Positions 1-10,020 of a stretch of 52,607 bases of DNA are shown here, piece after piece. Each line of letters begins with the position of its first letter. The stretch's first letter is position 1. Location: positions 1 to 52,607 of the forward strand of contig CABXBY010000003.1 of assembly GCA_902510655.1 (NCBI GenBank), in the 5' to 3' direction. A model generated the notes under the pieces. That model searched no databases. It had not been told where the DNA came from and saw nothing but the letters and a program-made list of their open reading frames with translations. This DNA comes from an uncultured Bacteroidota bacterium. GTDB taxonomy: Bacteria > Bacteroidota > Bacteroidia > Flavobacteriales > Flavobacteriaceae. A program made the position numbers and the translations under genes.

Positions 1-705
1 GAAAATAATATTAAATTAATAGTTTTCGATAGACCTAACCCAAATGGTCATTACGTTGATGGACCTTTAAGAAAATTGGATTTGAAAAGTTTCATTGGCA
101 TGCACCCAGTTCCAATAGTACATGGAATGACAATTGGAGAATATGCGTTAATGATAAATAATGAAGGTTGGTTAGAAAGTAACGTTAAATGTGATTTAAA
201 AATAATTCAAATGAAGAATTATAATAGATATTTGACTTATAATTTTCCTGTTAAACCTTCTCCCAATCTGCCAAACCAGAAATCGATTAACCTATACCCT
301 AGTCTGTGTTTGTTTGAAGGTACTAATGTAAGTATAGGCCGTGGAACAAATTTACAGTTTCAAGTAATTGGAAATCCAAATTGGGAGAATTATGATTTTA
401 CATTTACACCCAAGTCTATGCCTGGTGCAAAGTACCCTAAACATATTAATTCTAAGTGCTATGGACTAGACTTAAGAAAACATGAAAAACTGAGTGAAAT
501 AAACTTAAAATGGCTAATATTAGCATATAAAAATTCTAAAAATAAAACTTCTTTTTTCTTAAAAAGCTTTGACAAACTAGCGGGAACATATGAATTAAAA
601 AAACAAATAATTGATGGTACAAACGAAAAACAGATTAAAAAAAGTTGGGAAAATGATTTAGAAAAGTTTAAAACTGTAAGAGCAAAATATTTATTGTATG
701 ACTAA
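1..705 (+). CDS. DUF1343 / NamZ-like exo-beta-N-acetylmuramidase, 5'-truncated by window edge
   Basis: Frame is open from base 1 (ENNIKLIVFDRPNPNGHYVDGPL...) into the 76..705 ORF. The DRPNPNG..V(D/E)GP motif is typical of DUF1343. Confidence 0.85.
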   Translation, partial: ENNIKLIVFDRPNPNGHYVDGPLRKLDLKSFIGMHPVPIVHGMTIGEYALMINNEGWLESNVKCDLKIIQMKNYNRYLTYNFPVKPSPNLPNQKSINLYPSLCLFEGTNVSIGRGTNLQFQVIGNPNWENYDFTFTPKSMPGAKYPKHINSKCYGLDLRKHEKLSEINLKWLILAYKNSKNKTSFFLKSFDKLAGTYELKKQIIDGTNEKQIKKSWENDLEKFKTVRAKYLLYD

Positions 706-1334
706 GGGATATTTAAATATTTATGAGTTTGTAAAGACACTTTCCATTTAGGGTTTTTCATTACATAATCCACAATAATTGGCATAATTTTTTCTCGTTT
801 ACTCCACTCAGGCTGAAGATATAACAAACAACTGCTTGAAACTTTTTTTGATTCAATTTCAGCAAATTTAAGATCGTCTAAATTATAAATTATCATTTTT
901 AGCTCATCTGCTTTTGAGTAGATTTCGTTAAGAGGATTCTTATTTTTTTTTGGACTCAGACAAATCCAATCCCAATTTCCAGAAAATTTATATGCTCCTG
1001 AAGTTTCAATATGAATATTAATATTATTGTCTTTTAATAGTCGAGTTATTGGACTCATATTCCACATTAGGGGCTCCCCACCTGTAATCACTACAGTATT
1101 AGAACTCTTTTTAACATTAAAAACAATATCATCAATACTTGTAGGAGGATGTATTTTAGGATCCCAACTTTCTTTAACATCACACCAATGGCACCCTACA
1201 TCACAACCACCCAATCTAATAAAAAAAGCTGCAGAACCCTTATGGTATCCTTCTCCCTGAATTGTATAAAATGATTCCATCAAAGGAAGAAGAAGTCCCT
1301 TGTCAATTAATTCTTGTTCATTATTTGAATTCAC
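702..1334 (-). CDS. queE: 7-carboxy-7-deazaguanine synthase (radical SAM)
   Basis: FYTIQGEGYHKGSAAFFIRLGGCDVGCHWCDVKESWD with CX3CX2C cluster motif and VVITGGEPLMW. GTG start. Confidence 0.93.
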   Translation of the reverse strand: MNSNNEQELIDKGLLLPLMESFYTIQGEGYHKGSAAFFIRLGGCDVGCHWCDVKESWDPKIHPPTSIDDIVFNVKKSSNTVVITGGEPLMWNMSPITRLLKDNNINIHIETSGAYKFSGNWDWICLSPKKNKNPLNEIYSKADELKMIIYNLDDLKFAEIESKKVSSSCLLYLQPEWSKREKIMPIIVDYVMKNPKWKVSLQTHKYLNIP

Positions 1335-1402
1335 TTGGCAAATATATAAGATAAAATCAATTTGTGTTTAAAGTAATTATTACATTTAATTAAATTTAAA
1401 GA

Positions 1403-1948
1403 ATGAAGAAATATATAATAATTTCATTAATAATTTTTATTGTTGGATGCTCATCCAATGAGTACAAAATTGAAAAAGGAAAAATTGGAAAATTAAATAA
1501 AGAGATTATAGTTCAACAACTAGATTCAATATATAAAAACGACTCAATTGTAAGAAGGATTGGCGAAGGAGATTATATGTTTTCTGGTGATGATAAATAT
1601 TTAATTTTTAGCACAAATAAAAATCATTTGCTTACCCTAACTCCTAAAAATCAACATGATAATAATGAAACTATTGAAACTATTGAAATAGTTAGTAATC
1701 TTTTCACAACTAACAAGGGAGTAAATATTGAAAGTACATTTAGAATGATTGAAAAAAATCATAAAATAAATTCAATACAGAATACTATAAATAATTTAAT
1801 TATTTATGTAGATGAAATTGATGCTTACTTTATTATTGATAAACAAAATTTACCAATAGATTTAAGATTGGGTACCGATCAAATTATTAAAAGTATAAAT
1901 ATCCCACCCGAAAGTAAAATTAAAAGATTTATGATTGGATGGAACTAA
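1403..1948 (+). CDS. Putative lipoprotein of unknown function
   Basis: Signal peptide with lipobox (MKKYIIISLIIFIVGCSSN). No recognisable domain. Confidence 0.6.
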   Translation: MKKYIIISLIIFIVGCSSNEYKIEKGKIGKLNKEIIVQQLDSIYKNDSIVRRIGEGDYMFSGDDKYLIFSTNKNHLLTLTPKNQHDNNETIETIEIVSNLFTTNKGVNIESTFRMIEKNHKINSIQNTINNLIIYVDEIDAYFIIDKQNLPIDLRLGTDQIIKSINIPPESKIKRFMIGWN

Positions 1949-1959
1949 AAATATAAATC

Positions 1960-2379
1960 ATGAAAAAACTATCACCATTTCATCTGGCAATTCCTGTTAA
2001 TAATCTTGAAAAAAATAGAACTTTTTATAAAGATATATTGGGATGTAGTGAAGGAAGAAGTAGTGACCATTGGGTAGATTTTGACTTCTTTGGACATCAA
2101 CTTGTAATTCATTTAGATAATGATATTAAAAATATAAAATCTAATCCTGTTGACGGAAAAAATGTACCAATACCTCACTTTGGGGTTATACTAGAATGGA
2201 ATGTTTTTCAAGAATTTGCTGAAAAACTAAAAAAAAGAAAAATCGAATTTATTATTGAACCATATATAAGATTTCAAGGATTAACTGGTGAACAATCTAC
2301 AATGTTTTTTAAAGATCCCTCAGGAAATGCTTTAGAATTCAAATCATTTAAAGATTCCAGTCAAATATTTGCTAAATAG
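1960..2379 (+). CDS. VOC/glyoxalase-family protein
   Basis: SPFHLAIPVNNLEKNRTFYKDILGCSEGR...WVDFDFFGHQLVIH...FKDPSGNALEFKSF is a typical VOC fold. Confidence 0.9.
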   Translation: MKKLSPFHLAIPVNNLEKNRTFYKDILGCSEGRSSDHWVDFDFFGHQLVIHLDNDIKNIKSNPVDGKNVPIPHFGVILEWNVFQEFAEKLKKRKIEFIIEPYIRFQGLTGEQSTMFFKDPSGNALEFKSFKDSSQIFAK

Positions 2380-3247
2380 AAATTTTTCTAGAAAGCAAAG
2401 TGTTTTTTAATAACATAGCTATTGTCATAGGACCTACTCCACCAGGCACAGGGGTTATAAAACTTGCTTTAGATTTCATAGACTCAAAATCTACATCTCC
2501 TTTAATCACGTAACCTTTAATTGAATTATCATCCTTGACTCTAGTTATTCCAACATCTATTATAACTACCCCACTCTTTACCATATCACTTTTTACAAAT
2601 TCTGGAATACCAAGAGCAGAAACAATGATATCTGCATTTTTAGTGTAACTTTCTAAATTCACGGTTCTACTATGTACCACAGTAACTGTAGAATCACCGG
2701 CTTTTCCTTTACTATTCATTAAAATACTAATTGGTCTACCAACTATATGGCTCCTGCCAATTACAACAGTATGTTTACCAGATGTTTCAATATTATATCT
2801 TTTTAAAAGTTCCATTATTCCAAAGGGTGTAGCCGGAATAAAGGTCTCCATATTTAATGCCATTTTTCCAAAATTCGTTGGATGAAAGCCATCAACATCT
2901 TTATTTGGATCAATAGCCATTAAAATATTCTCTTCGTTTATATGTTTTGGTAACGGTAATTGAACAATAAAACCATCAATTTCTTTATCGCTATTTAATA
3001 AATTAATTTTTTCAATAAGTTTTTCTTCACTAATTGATGATTGAAGTTTTACTAAAGTTGATTCAAACCCAACTTGTCTACAAGATCTAACCTTACTTCC
3101 TACATAGGTTAAACTCGCTCCATCTTCTCCAACAATAACTGCTGCTAAATGAGGAGGTCTTTGTCCTTTTAAGATAATTTGATCAACTTCTTTTTTAATT
3201 TCAAGTTTAATTTGATTAGATATTTCTTTTCCGTCTATAATTTTCAT
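2372..3247 (-). CDS. folD: Bifunctional methylenetetrahydrofolate dehydrogenase/cyclohydrolase
   Basis: Full-length; YVGSKVRSCRQVGF, DGFIVQLPLP, GRSHIVGRP, TPVPGGVGPMTIAML. Confidence 0.97.
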   Translation of the reverse strand: MKIIDGKEISNQIKLEIKKEVDQIILKGQRPPHLAAVIVGEDGASLTYVGSKVRSCRQVGFESTLVKLQSSISEEKLIEKINLLNSDKEIDGFIVQLPLPKHINEENILMAIDPNKDVDGFHPTNFGKMALNMETFIPATPFGIMELLKRYNIETSGKHTVVIGRSHIVGRPISILMNSKGKAGDSTVTVVHSRTVNLESYTKNADIIVSALGIPEFVKSDMVKSGVVIIDVGITRVKDDNSIKGYVIKGDVDFESMKSKASFITPVPGGVGPMTIAMLLKNTLLSRKISI

Positions 3248-3261
3248 AATTAATTAATTAT

Positions 3262-4590
3262 TTATTTCATTCCTTTCATCATTTGCATAAGCTTATTTGA
3301 CCCACCACTTTGCATCATTTTCATCATTTTTGACATTTGTTCAAATTGTTTTAAAAGCTTATTAAGTTCTTGAACTTCTAATCCACTTCCTTTTGATATT
3401 CGTTTTTTTCTACTATTATCAATAATTTTTGGATTTGAACGCTCTTTTGGTGTCATTGAATAAATTAAAGCTTCTATATGTTTAAACGAATCATTATCAA
3501 TCTCAGCATCTCCAACAGCTTTACTCGCACCAGGAATCATTCCAACCATATCTTTAATGTCACCCATTTGCTTGATTTTTTTTATTTGATCTAAAAAATC
3601 ATCAAGACCGAACTGACTTTTTGCAATTTTTTTACTTAAAATTCGTGCTTGTTTTTCATCATAAACATTTTGTGCTTTTTCTACTAATGAAACAATATCA
3701 CCCATTCCAAGTATTCGGTCTGCCATTCTTTCAGGATGAAAAATATCAATTGCATCCATTTTTTCACCCGTTCCAATAAATTTTATTGGCTTATTAACTA
3801 TTGATTTAATAGATAATGCTGCTCCTCCTCTAGTATCTCCGTCAAGTTTTGTTAAAATAACTCCGTCAAAATTTAATATATCATTGAAAGTTTTAGCAGT
3901 ATTAACAGCATCTTGTCCAGTCATTGAGTCAACAACAAATAAAGTTTCATGAGGTTTAACCGCACTATGAATGTTTTTAATTTCATTCATCATTTGATCA
4001 TCAACAGCTAATCTTCCAGCAGTATCTATTATAACTAAATTTTGTCCATTCTTTTTTGCATGTAAAATTGAATCTGAAGCAATTTTTACTGGATTTTTTT
4101 CCAATTCATCACTGTAAACATCAACTCCGATTTGTTGTCCAAGAATTTTTAATTGTTCAATTGCGGCAGGTCTATATACATCACAAGCTACTAACAAAGG
4201 ATTTTTGTTTTTTTTAGTTTTTAAATATTTTGATAATTTTCCAGAAAAAGTAGTTTTTCCTGAACCTTGCAAACCAGACATTAAAATAACCGTAAATGAA
4301 CTGGAGAGATTAATTCCTTCCGAATTTCCACCCATTAGTTGAGTTAATTCATCCTTAACAATTTTAACCATTAGTTGGCCAGGATTAACAGTTGTTAAAA
4401 CATTTTGCCCAATAGCTTTATTTTTAACATTAATTGAGAATTCTTTTGCTGTTTTAAAGTTTACATCGGCCTCTAGTAAAGCCCTTCTAACTTCCTTTAA
4501 CGTTTCTGCAACATTAATTTCAGTTATTTTTCCTTGTCCTTTTAAAATTTTTAAGGCTGAGTTAAGCTTATCTGTTAAATTATTAAACAT
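3262..4590 (-). CDS. ffh: Signal recognition particle protein
   Basis: GLQGSGKTTFSGKL, DTAGRL, TKLDGDTRGGAAL, Met-rich C-terminal M domain. Confidence 0.97.
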   Translation of the reverse strand: MFNNLTDKLNSALKILKGQGKITEINVAETLKEVRRALLEADVNFKTAKEFSINVKNKAIGQNVLTTVNPGQLMVKIVKDELTQLMGGNSEGINLSSSFTVILMSGLQGSGKTTFSGKLSKYLKTKKNKNPLLVACDVYRPAAIEQLKILGQQIGVDVYSDELEKNPVKIASDSILHAKKNGQNLVIIDTAGRLAVDDQMMNEIKNIHSAVKPHETLFVVDSMTGQDAVNTAKTFNDILNFDGVILTKLDGDTRGGAALSIKSIVNKPIKFIGTGEKMDAIDIFHPERMADRILGMGDIVSLVEKAQNVYDEKQARILSKKIAKSQFGLDDFLDQIKKIKQMGDIKDMVGMIPGASKAVGDAEIDNDSFKHIEALIYSMTPKERSNPKIIDNSRKKRISKGSGLEVQELNKLLKQFEQMSKMMKMMQSGGSNKLMQMMKGMK

Positions 4591-4605
4591 TATATTTTTA
4601 TTAAA

Positions 4606-6384
4606 TTACATTTTGTCAGGAACTTTTATTCCTAATAATAGCATAGAAGATTTAATAATTAAACCTACTTTATAACTTAAGCTTAAACGGAATAACTTGA
4701 CTTCATTATTTTCAATTTTTGAAATTTTAGTAGTTTGATAATATGAATTAAAAGCTTTAACTAATTCGTATGTGAAATTTGCAATTAAAGCTGGATTTAA
4801 ATTATCTGCGGAGGATTTTATTAAGTATGGATATTGAGTTAATAATTTTAAAATTTGTTTCTCTTTTGTGTTTATGTCTAAATCCTCATTTACGGAATTA
4901 TTTTCATAAATTTCCTTACTTAGAAGAGATTGAATCCTTGCGTATGTATATTGAATAAAAGGACCGGTATTTCCATTAAAGTCAATAGAATCATTTGGAT
5001 CAAATAAAATTCTTTTTTTTGGATCAACTTTAAGTATGTAATATTTTAACGCTCCAAGACCAATAGTATGATTTAGTGCATTTTTATCACCAATACTCAA
5101 TCCATCAAGCTTTCCAAGGTCACTAGATAATTTAGAAGCATTGTTTACCATTTCTAAAATTAGTTCATCTGCATCCACAACTGTACCTTCTCGACTTTTC
5201 ATCTTTCCAGAGGGTAAATCAACCATCCCATAACTTAAATGAAATAAATGATTTGACCATTTAAATCCAAGTTTTTTTAAAATCTTAAACAAAACATTAA
5301 AATGGTAGTCCTGTTCATTTCCTACAGTATAAATCAATCCTTTCATTTCAGGATTATCCTTATATCTTTTATAAGCTGTACCTAAATCTTGAGTCATATA
5401 AACAGAGGTGCCATCTGATCTTAACAATAGCTTTTCATCAAGACCCTCATCCGATAAATCAATCCAAACAGAACCGTCATCTTTTTTATAAAAAATCTGT
5501 TTTTCTAGCCCATGATTAATAATTTCCTTTCCAATAAGATAAGTGTCACTTTCATAATACAATGAGTCAAAATTAACTCCTAGATCATTATAAGTTTTAT
5601 TAAAACCATCATAAACCCATCCGTTCATTAATTTCCAAACATTAATAATCTCTTTATCACCAGCTTCCCATTTTCTTAACAGTTCTTTAGCTTCAATAAA
5701 AATTGGAGATTTTTGTTCAGCTTCTATTTTTGAAAAACCACTATTAATTAATTCCTTAATTTCTCTTTTGTAAATTTTATCAAATAGAACATAATATTTT
5801 CCAACAAAAAAGTCACCTTTTTGGTTTACATCATAAGGTGTTTTGTTTTCTCCAAATTTTAACCAAGCAATAATTGATTTACAAATATGTATTCCCCTGT
5901 CATTTATAATTTGAGTTTTATTAACTCTTTTACCAGAAGCTTCTAAAATCTTAGACATTGAATATCCAAGTAAAATATTCCTAATATGACCTAGATGAAG
6001 GGGCTTATTAGTATTTGGAGATGAGTACTCTACTAAATATAAGGGACTGTTTTTTTTTGGAGTTATAAATCCAAAATTAATATCGGTTAAACAGATATTT
6101 AAAAATTCTAAATAATAAAATGATGAAATAGAAAGGTTTAAAAACCCTTGAATAACATTAAATCCTGTAACATATTTAGAATTATTAACTATGAAAGAAC
6201 CAAATTCGTTACCTAGATTAGCAGGACTTTGTCTTAAAATTTTTACTAACGGAAAAATAACAATTGTCAAGTCTCCTTCAAAATCTTTTTTAGTAAGTTG
6301 AATTTCAAAATCATTAAAATCAATATCATACTTTAATTTAAGATATTCTGAAAGTTTAGACTGTAAAATTGTATTAATATCCAT
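4606..6384 (-). CDS. argS: Arginyl-tRNA synthetase
   Basis: Class I signature VEYSSPNTNKPLHLGHIRN. Full length with DALR-like C-terminus. Confidence 0.96.
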   Translation of the reverse strand: MDINTILQSKLSEYLKLKYDIDFNDFEIQLTKKDFEGDLTIVIFPLVKILRQSPANLGNEFGSFIVNNSKYVTGFNVIQGFLNLSISSFYYLEFLNICLTDINFGFITPKKNSPLYLVEYSSPNTNKPLHLGHIRNILLGYSMSKILEASGKRVNKTQIINDRGIHICKSIIAWLKFGENKTPYDVNQKGDFFVGKYYVLFDKIYKREIKELINSGFSKIEAEQKSPIFIEAKELLRKWEAGDKEIINVWKLMNGWVYDGFNKTYNDLGVNFDSLYYESDTYLIGKEIINHGLEKQIFYKKDDGSVWIDLSDEGLDEKLLLRSDGTSVYMTQDLGTAYKRYKDNPEMKGLIYTVGNEQDYHFNVLFKILKKLGFKWSNHLFHLSYGMVDLPSGKMKSREGTVVDADELILEMVNNASKLSSDLGKLDGLSIGDKNALNHTIGLGALKYYILKVDPKKRILFDPNDSIDFNGNTGPFIQYTYARIQSLLSKEIYENNSVNEDLDINTKEKQILKLLTQYPYLIKSSADNLNPALIANFTYELVKAFNSYYQTTKISKIENNEVKLFRLSLSYKVGLIIKSSMLLLGIKVPDKM

Positions 6385-6469
6385 TAATTTAATTTGAAGT
6401 AAATATAATTATAAAATGAATAAATTATTTTTTTGATTGGTTTATATTTGAAATTAATAATATGGTTAA

Positions 6470-6871
6470 GTGTTAAAAAACGTTTCTTACAATAATTCTA
6501 AAATCAAATCTGAAATCAATGATGTGTTAGGTAATCCTTTTACAATATTTGAAAGAATTAAACTTAGAGGTGTTGGCTCTCCAAAATACATCATATCACA
6601 AACAGATTCAATAATCACTAACCTATTAAATTTAGATAATAATACTAACCAATGTAATATTGAATTAAGGCCAAAAGGAATTATAGTAAGTTTTAGGTCA
6701 TTATTAGAAACTTATGCTTTAATAATTCCGTTTTATAAACTGAAATTATTTAAAGGGCAATCTAATGTATATTCAATATATATTGATAAATATTTTATTA
6801 AAATATTGGCAAAAAACAAAAATGAACATGATTTCATTAAAAAGATAAATAAATTTAAATCAACTAATTAA
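6470..6871 (+). CDS. Hypothetical protein
   Basis: 133-aa ORF filling the gap between convergent/divergent neighbours. GTG start with an in-frame stop immediately upstream; TATATTTG -7-like box at 6443-6450. Confidence 0.55.
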   Translation: MLKNVSYNNSKIKSEINDVLGNPFTIFERIKLRGVGSPKYIISQTDSIITNLLNLDNNTNQCNIELRPKGIIVSFRSLLETYALIIPFYKLKLFKGQSNVYSIYIDKYFIKILAKNKNEHDFIKKINKFKSTN

Positions 6872-7784
6872 ACACTTCTGCTATCATACACCTAACACTA
6901 CCCCCACCACAATTTTCTATTGTTTCAACATTAGAATGAATAATTTTTGAGAATTTTTCTATTTTATTAATTTGACTTTTAGTTAGAGATTTATAAGCCT
7001 GACTACTCATAACAAGAAAACTGTTATTTTCAAAAACTAACTCTATCATATTACCGGCAAAAGAATTTAATTGATTTTCGCTAATCTCAATTATTTCTTT
7101 ATTATCATCTTTTAAGCTTTTTAAAAGAATTTGCTTATCAATTTTAGAATCAACAGAATCTAAACAAATTATGGAATATTTATTTGCTATACACATCATT
7201 ACGTTAGTATGATAAATCAATTTTCTTTTTTTATCTATACTTTGATAAGACTTAAAAATAATTGGCATATAATTAAATTCATCACAAAATTCTTCAACTA
7301 AACTCTCTGATGTTCTTTCAGACAAAGAGCAATATGATTTTTTATTTAGTCTATCCAAAACCATACTCCCTGTTCCCTCAAGAAAAAAATTATGATTTTC
7401 AGCCTCACTATAATCATTAATAAAATCAATTTTAATTCCCTTATTTTCAATAAATTTTATGATTTTATCATTTCGTTCAAGTCGTCTATTGTGAGCATAC
7501 ATTGGATATATTGCTATTCTTTTTTTTGAATGGAAACTTATCCAATTGTTAGGAAAAATGGAATCAGGTGTGTCTTGAACTAAATCATCTTGAAAAACAT
7601 TTACTGGAATTCCGTTTGAAAGCAATAGACTAACTAAATTATCAAATTCTAGACATGCTTTTTCTAAAACTTGCGCATCATTTAAGTCAGTGATTTTTTG
7701 AAAATAATTGTTTGAAGCTGTTTGAGAATTCATTCTAAAACTTGAGGGTCTTATCATTAAAATTGAATGTATATTATTCATCAT
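6864..7784 (-). CDS. CtlX-like amidinotransferase-fold hydrolase (citrulline utilization hydrolase family)
   Basis: MIRPSSFRMNSQTASNNYFQ...FLEGTGSMVLDR...YHTNVMMC...NCGGGSVRCMIAEVF; acid, His and Cys positions of the amidinotransferase fold are present. Confidence 0.8.
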   Translation of the reverse strand: MMNNIHSILMIRPSSFRMNSQTASNNYFQKITDLNDAQVLEKACLEFDNLVSLLLSNGIPVNVFQDDLVQDTPDSIFPNNWISFHSKKRIAIYPMYAHNRRLERNDKIIKFIENKGIKIDFINDYSEAENHNFFLEGTGSMVLDRLNKKSYCSLSERTSESLVEEFCDEFNYMPIIFKSYQSIDKKRKLIYHTNVMMCIANKYSIICLDSVDSKIDKQILLKSLKDDNKEIIEISENQLNSFAGNMIELVFENNSFLVMSSQAYKSLTKSQINKIEKFSKIIHSNVETIENCGGGSVRCMIAEVFN

Positions 7785-8688
7785 ATCTAATTAAGGGTAA
7801 TGATGAACATCTAAAAAGTCCTTCTTGTTTAGAAACTTCTGAAAAATCAACTTCTTCAACTAAAATATTATGATTTTTTAACCAGCTATTTAATCTATTA
7901 AATTTAGGTTGAGAAATAACTGTTTCATGATTAAGTGACAAAACATTACTTGTCATATCATACATTTCATTTTCAGAAATTTCAAAAATATTATGTTTGC
8001 CAAAAAAATCTATTAGCCATAAATAATCCTCTCTGTAAGTAAATGCTTGAGGATGAATTATAGCTTTATTTTTAGCAATAATTTGTAAACAACAATCTAA
8101 ATGAAGTATGTTTTTTTTAGGGTTAGTTAATGATTTATTTAAATGTAAACCTTTTACATTTTTTTCTGGAAAAAATGTAATAAAATAGTCTAGTGCAGCT
8201 TTATTTGTTCTGGCTGTAAATAAGTCACTGTAATCTTCACAGTCATAATAACCAACAAAAATAGTGTTGGAATGGTATAATACATCTCCTCCTTCAACAT
8301 GAAGATCTTGTGGCATTTTTACTATTTTATTTTGAAAATTAGATAGAATTGAAGTTATTCCTTGAAACTCTTCTGCTCTTTTTGGAAGAATATTTGATTT
8401 AAAAAAAAAATTATCAATTACAAAGCCTATATCTCTAGTGAAAATTTGATTGTAATTTTTTATTAATTTAGGCCTAAAAACATCAACATCATATTTTTTC
8501 AACACATCAACAAATTTTTCTAATTCCTTGACCATATCTGATTCTAAGGGATATGTTCCTTTTTTCAAATTTTCAATTGATTTTGGATCGTAAAGCTCAC
8601 TTAAAACAGGAATAGCACCTAAGCTATCTGCAATACCAATAATTACCGATCTTAGTCTAGAAGTTTCACCACTAACTAAAAATTCCAT
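7774..8688 (-). CDS. Dimethylarginine dimethylaminohydrolase/arginine deiminase-family protein
   Basis: QIFTRDIGFVIDN, LHVEGGDVLYHSNTIFVGY, C-terminal EGLFRCSSLPLIR with putative catalytic Cys. Confidence 0.82.
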   Translation of the reverse strand: MEFLVSGETSRLRSVIIGIADSLGAIPVLSELYDPKSIENLKKGTYPLESDMVKELEKFVDVLKKYDVDVFRPKLIKNYNQIFTRDIGFVIDNFFFKSNILPKRAEEFQGITSILSNFQNKIVKMPQDLHVEGGDVLYHSNTIFVGYYDCEDYSDLFTARTNKAALDYFITFFPEKNVKGLHLNKSLTNPKKNILHLDCCLQIIAKNKAIIHPQAFTYREDYLWLIDFFGKHNIFEISENEMYDMTSNVLSLNHETVISQPKFNRLNSWLKNHNILVEEVDFSEVSKQEGLFRCSSLPLIRYDE

Positions 8689-8706
8689 AATTAAAAAAAT
8701 AAAAGT

Positions 8707-9990
8707 TTATCTTAATTTAATATCAGTAAAAGATCTTTGATTTTTACCGATGTAAACTTGTCTAGGTCTTCCAATAGGTTCTTTTCTTAATCTCATTTCT
8801 CTCCAATGGGCTACCCATCCTGGTAACCTTCCAAGAGCAAACATAACAGTAAACATTTCAGCTGGTATATCCAGAGCTTTATAAATAATTCCTGAATAAA
8901 AATCAACATTAGGATAAAGTTTTCTGTCAACAAAATACTGATCTTCTAATGCCTCTTTTTCTAATCCTTTCGCTATATCTAGAATTGGATCATCAATTCC
9001 TAAATCTTTAAGAACTTCATCTGCAGCAACTTTAATTATTTTAGCTCTTGGATCAAAATTTCTATAAACCCTGTGGCCAAAACCCATAAGTCTAAATGGA
9101 TCAGACTTGTCTTTAGCTTTAGACATATATTTCTTTGTATCACCACCATCTTTATTTATGGATTCAAGCATTTCAATTACAGCTTGATTAGCTCCTCCGT
9201 GTAATCTTCCCCATAAAGCCGATATTCCAGCAGAAACAGATGCAAATAATCCTGCGTAAGAAGAACCTACTATTCTGACTGTGGAAGTAGAACAATTTTG
9301 TTCGTGATCAGCATGTAAAATCAATAGTTTATTTAAAGCACTAACAACAGTCTTATTTTGAATATATTCTTTATTAGGTCTTTGAAACATCATTTTAGCA
9401 ATATTTTCTACATAACCTAAAGAAGTGTCTCCATATTCGAGAGGCAATCCTTTTCTTCTTCTGTATACCCAAGCAACTAAAACAGGAATTTTAGCTAATA
9501 AGTTAAGAATAGCATCATACATATCATCTTCATCGTCAATATCAACTGCAGAAGGATCAAAAGCTACAAGTCCGCTTGTTAAAGAAGAAAGAATACCCAT
9601 TGGATGAGCAGATTTAGGAAAACTATTTAATATAATTCGCAGGTCTTCATCAATTATTGATCTTTCTTTAATATCATCAGAAAGCTTTTCTAATTGTTGT
9701 TTTGTAGGCAATTCGCCAAAAATTAACAAGTAAGCAACCTCTAAAAACTCTGCTTTATTAGCTAATTCTTCAATTGAATAGCCTCTATATCTTAGAATAC
9801 CTTTTTCACCATCTAAGAAAGTAATAGCACTTTGACAAGACCCAGTATTTTTAAAACCTGCATCTAATGTAATTAAATTAGCATCTAATCTTAATTTACT
9901 TATATCCAAAGCAACCTCATTTTCAGATCCAGAAATCAAGTCTAGATCATGAACTTTATTATTGACATTAAGTGTTGCTTTATTTTTCAT
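8707..9990 (-). CDS. gltA: Citrate synthase
   Basis: GILRYRGYSIEELA, HADHEQNCSTSTVR, GFGHRVYRNFDPRA, PGWVAHWREM. Confidence 0.97.
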   Translation of the reverse strand: MKNKATLNVNNKVHDLDLISGSENEVALDISKLRLDANLITLDAGFKNTGSCQSAITFLDGEKGILRYRGYSIEELANKAEFLEVAYLLIFGELPTKQQLEKLSDDIKERSIIDEDLRIILNSFPKSAHPMGILSSLTSGLVAFDPSAVDIDDEDDMYDAILNLLAKIPVLVAWVYRRRKGLPLEYGDTSLGYVENIAKMMFQRPNKEYIQNKTVVSALNKLLILHADHEQNCSTSTVRIVGSSYAGLFASVSAGISALWGRLHGGANQAVIEMLESINKDGGDTKKYMSKAKDKSDPFRLMGFGHRVYRNFDPRAKIIKVAADEVLKDLGIDDPILDIAKGLEKEALEDQYFVDRKLYPNVDFYSGIIYKALDIPAEMFTVMFALGRLPGWVAHWREMRLRKEPIGRPRQVYIGKNQRSFTDIKLR

Positions 9991-10020
9991 TGTAGTAATT
10001 ATTTAAATTTAGTAAAATAT

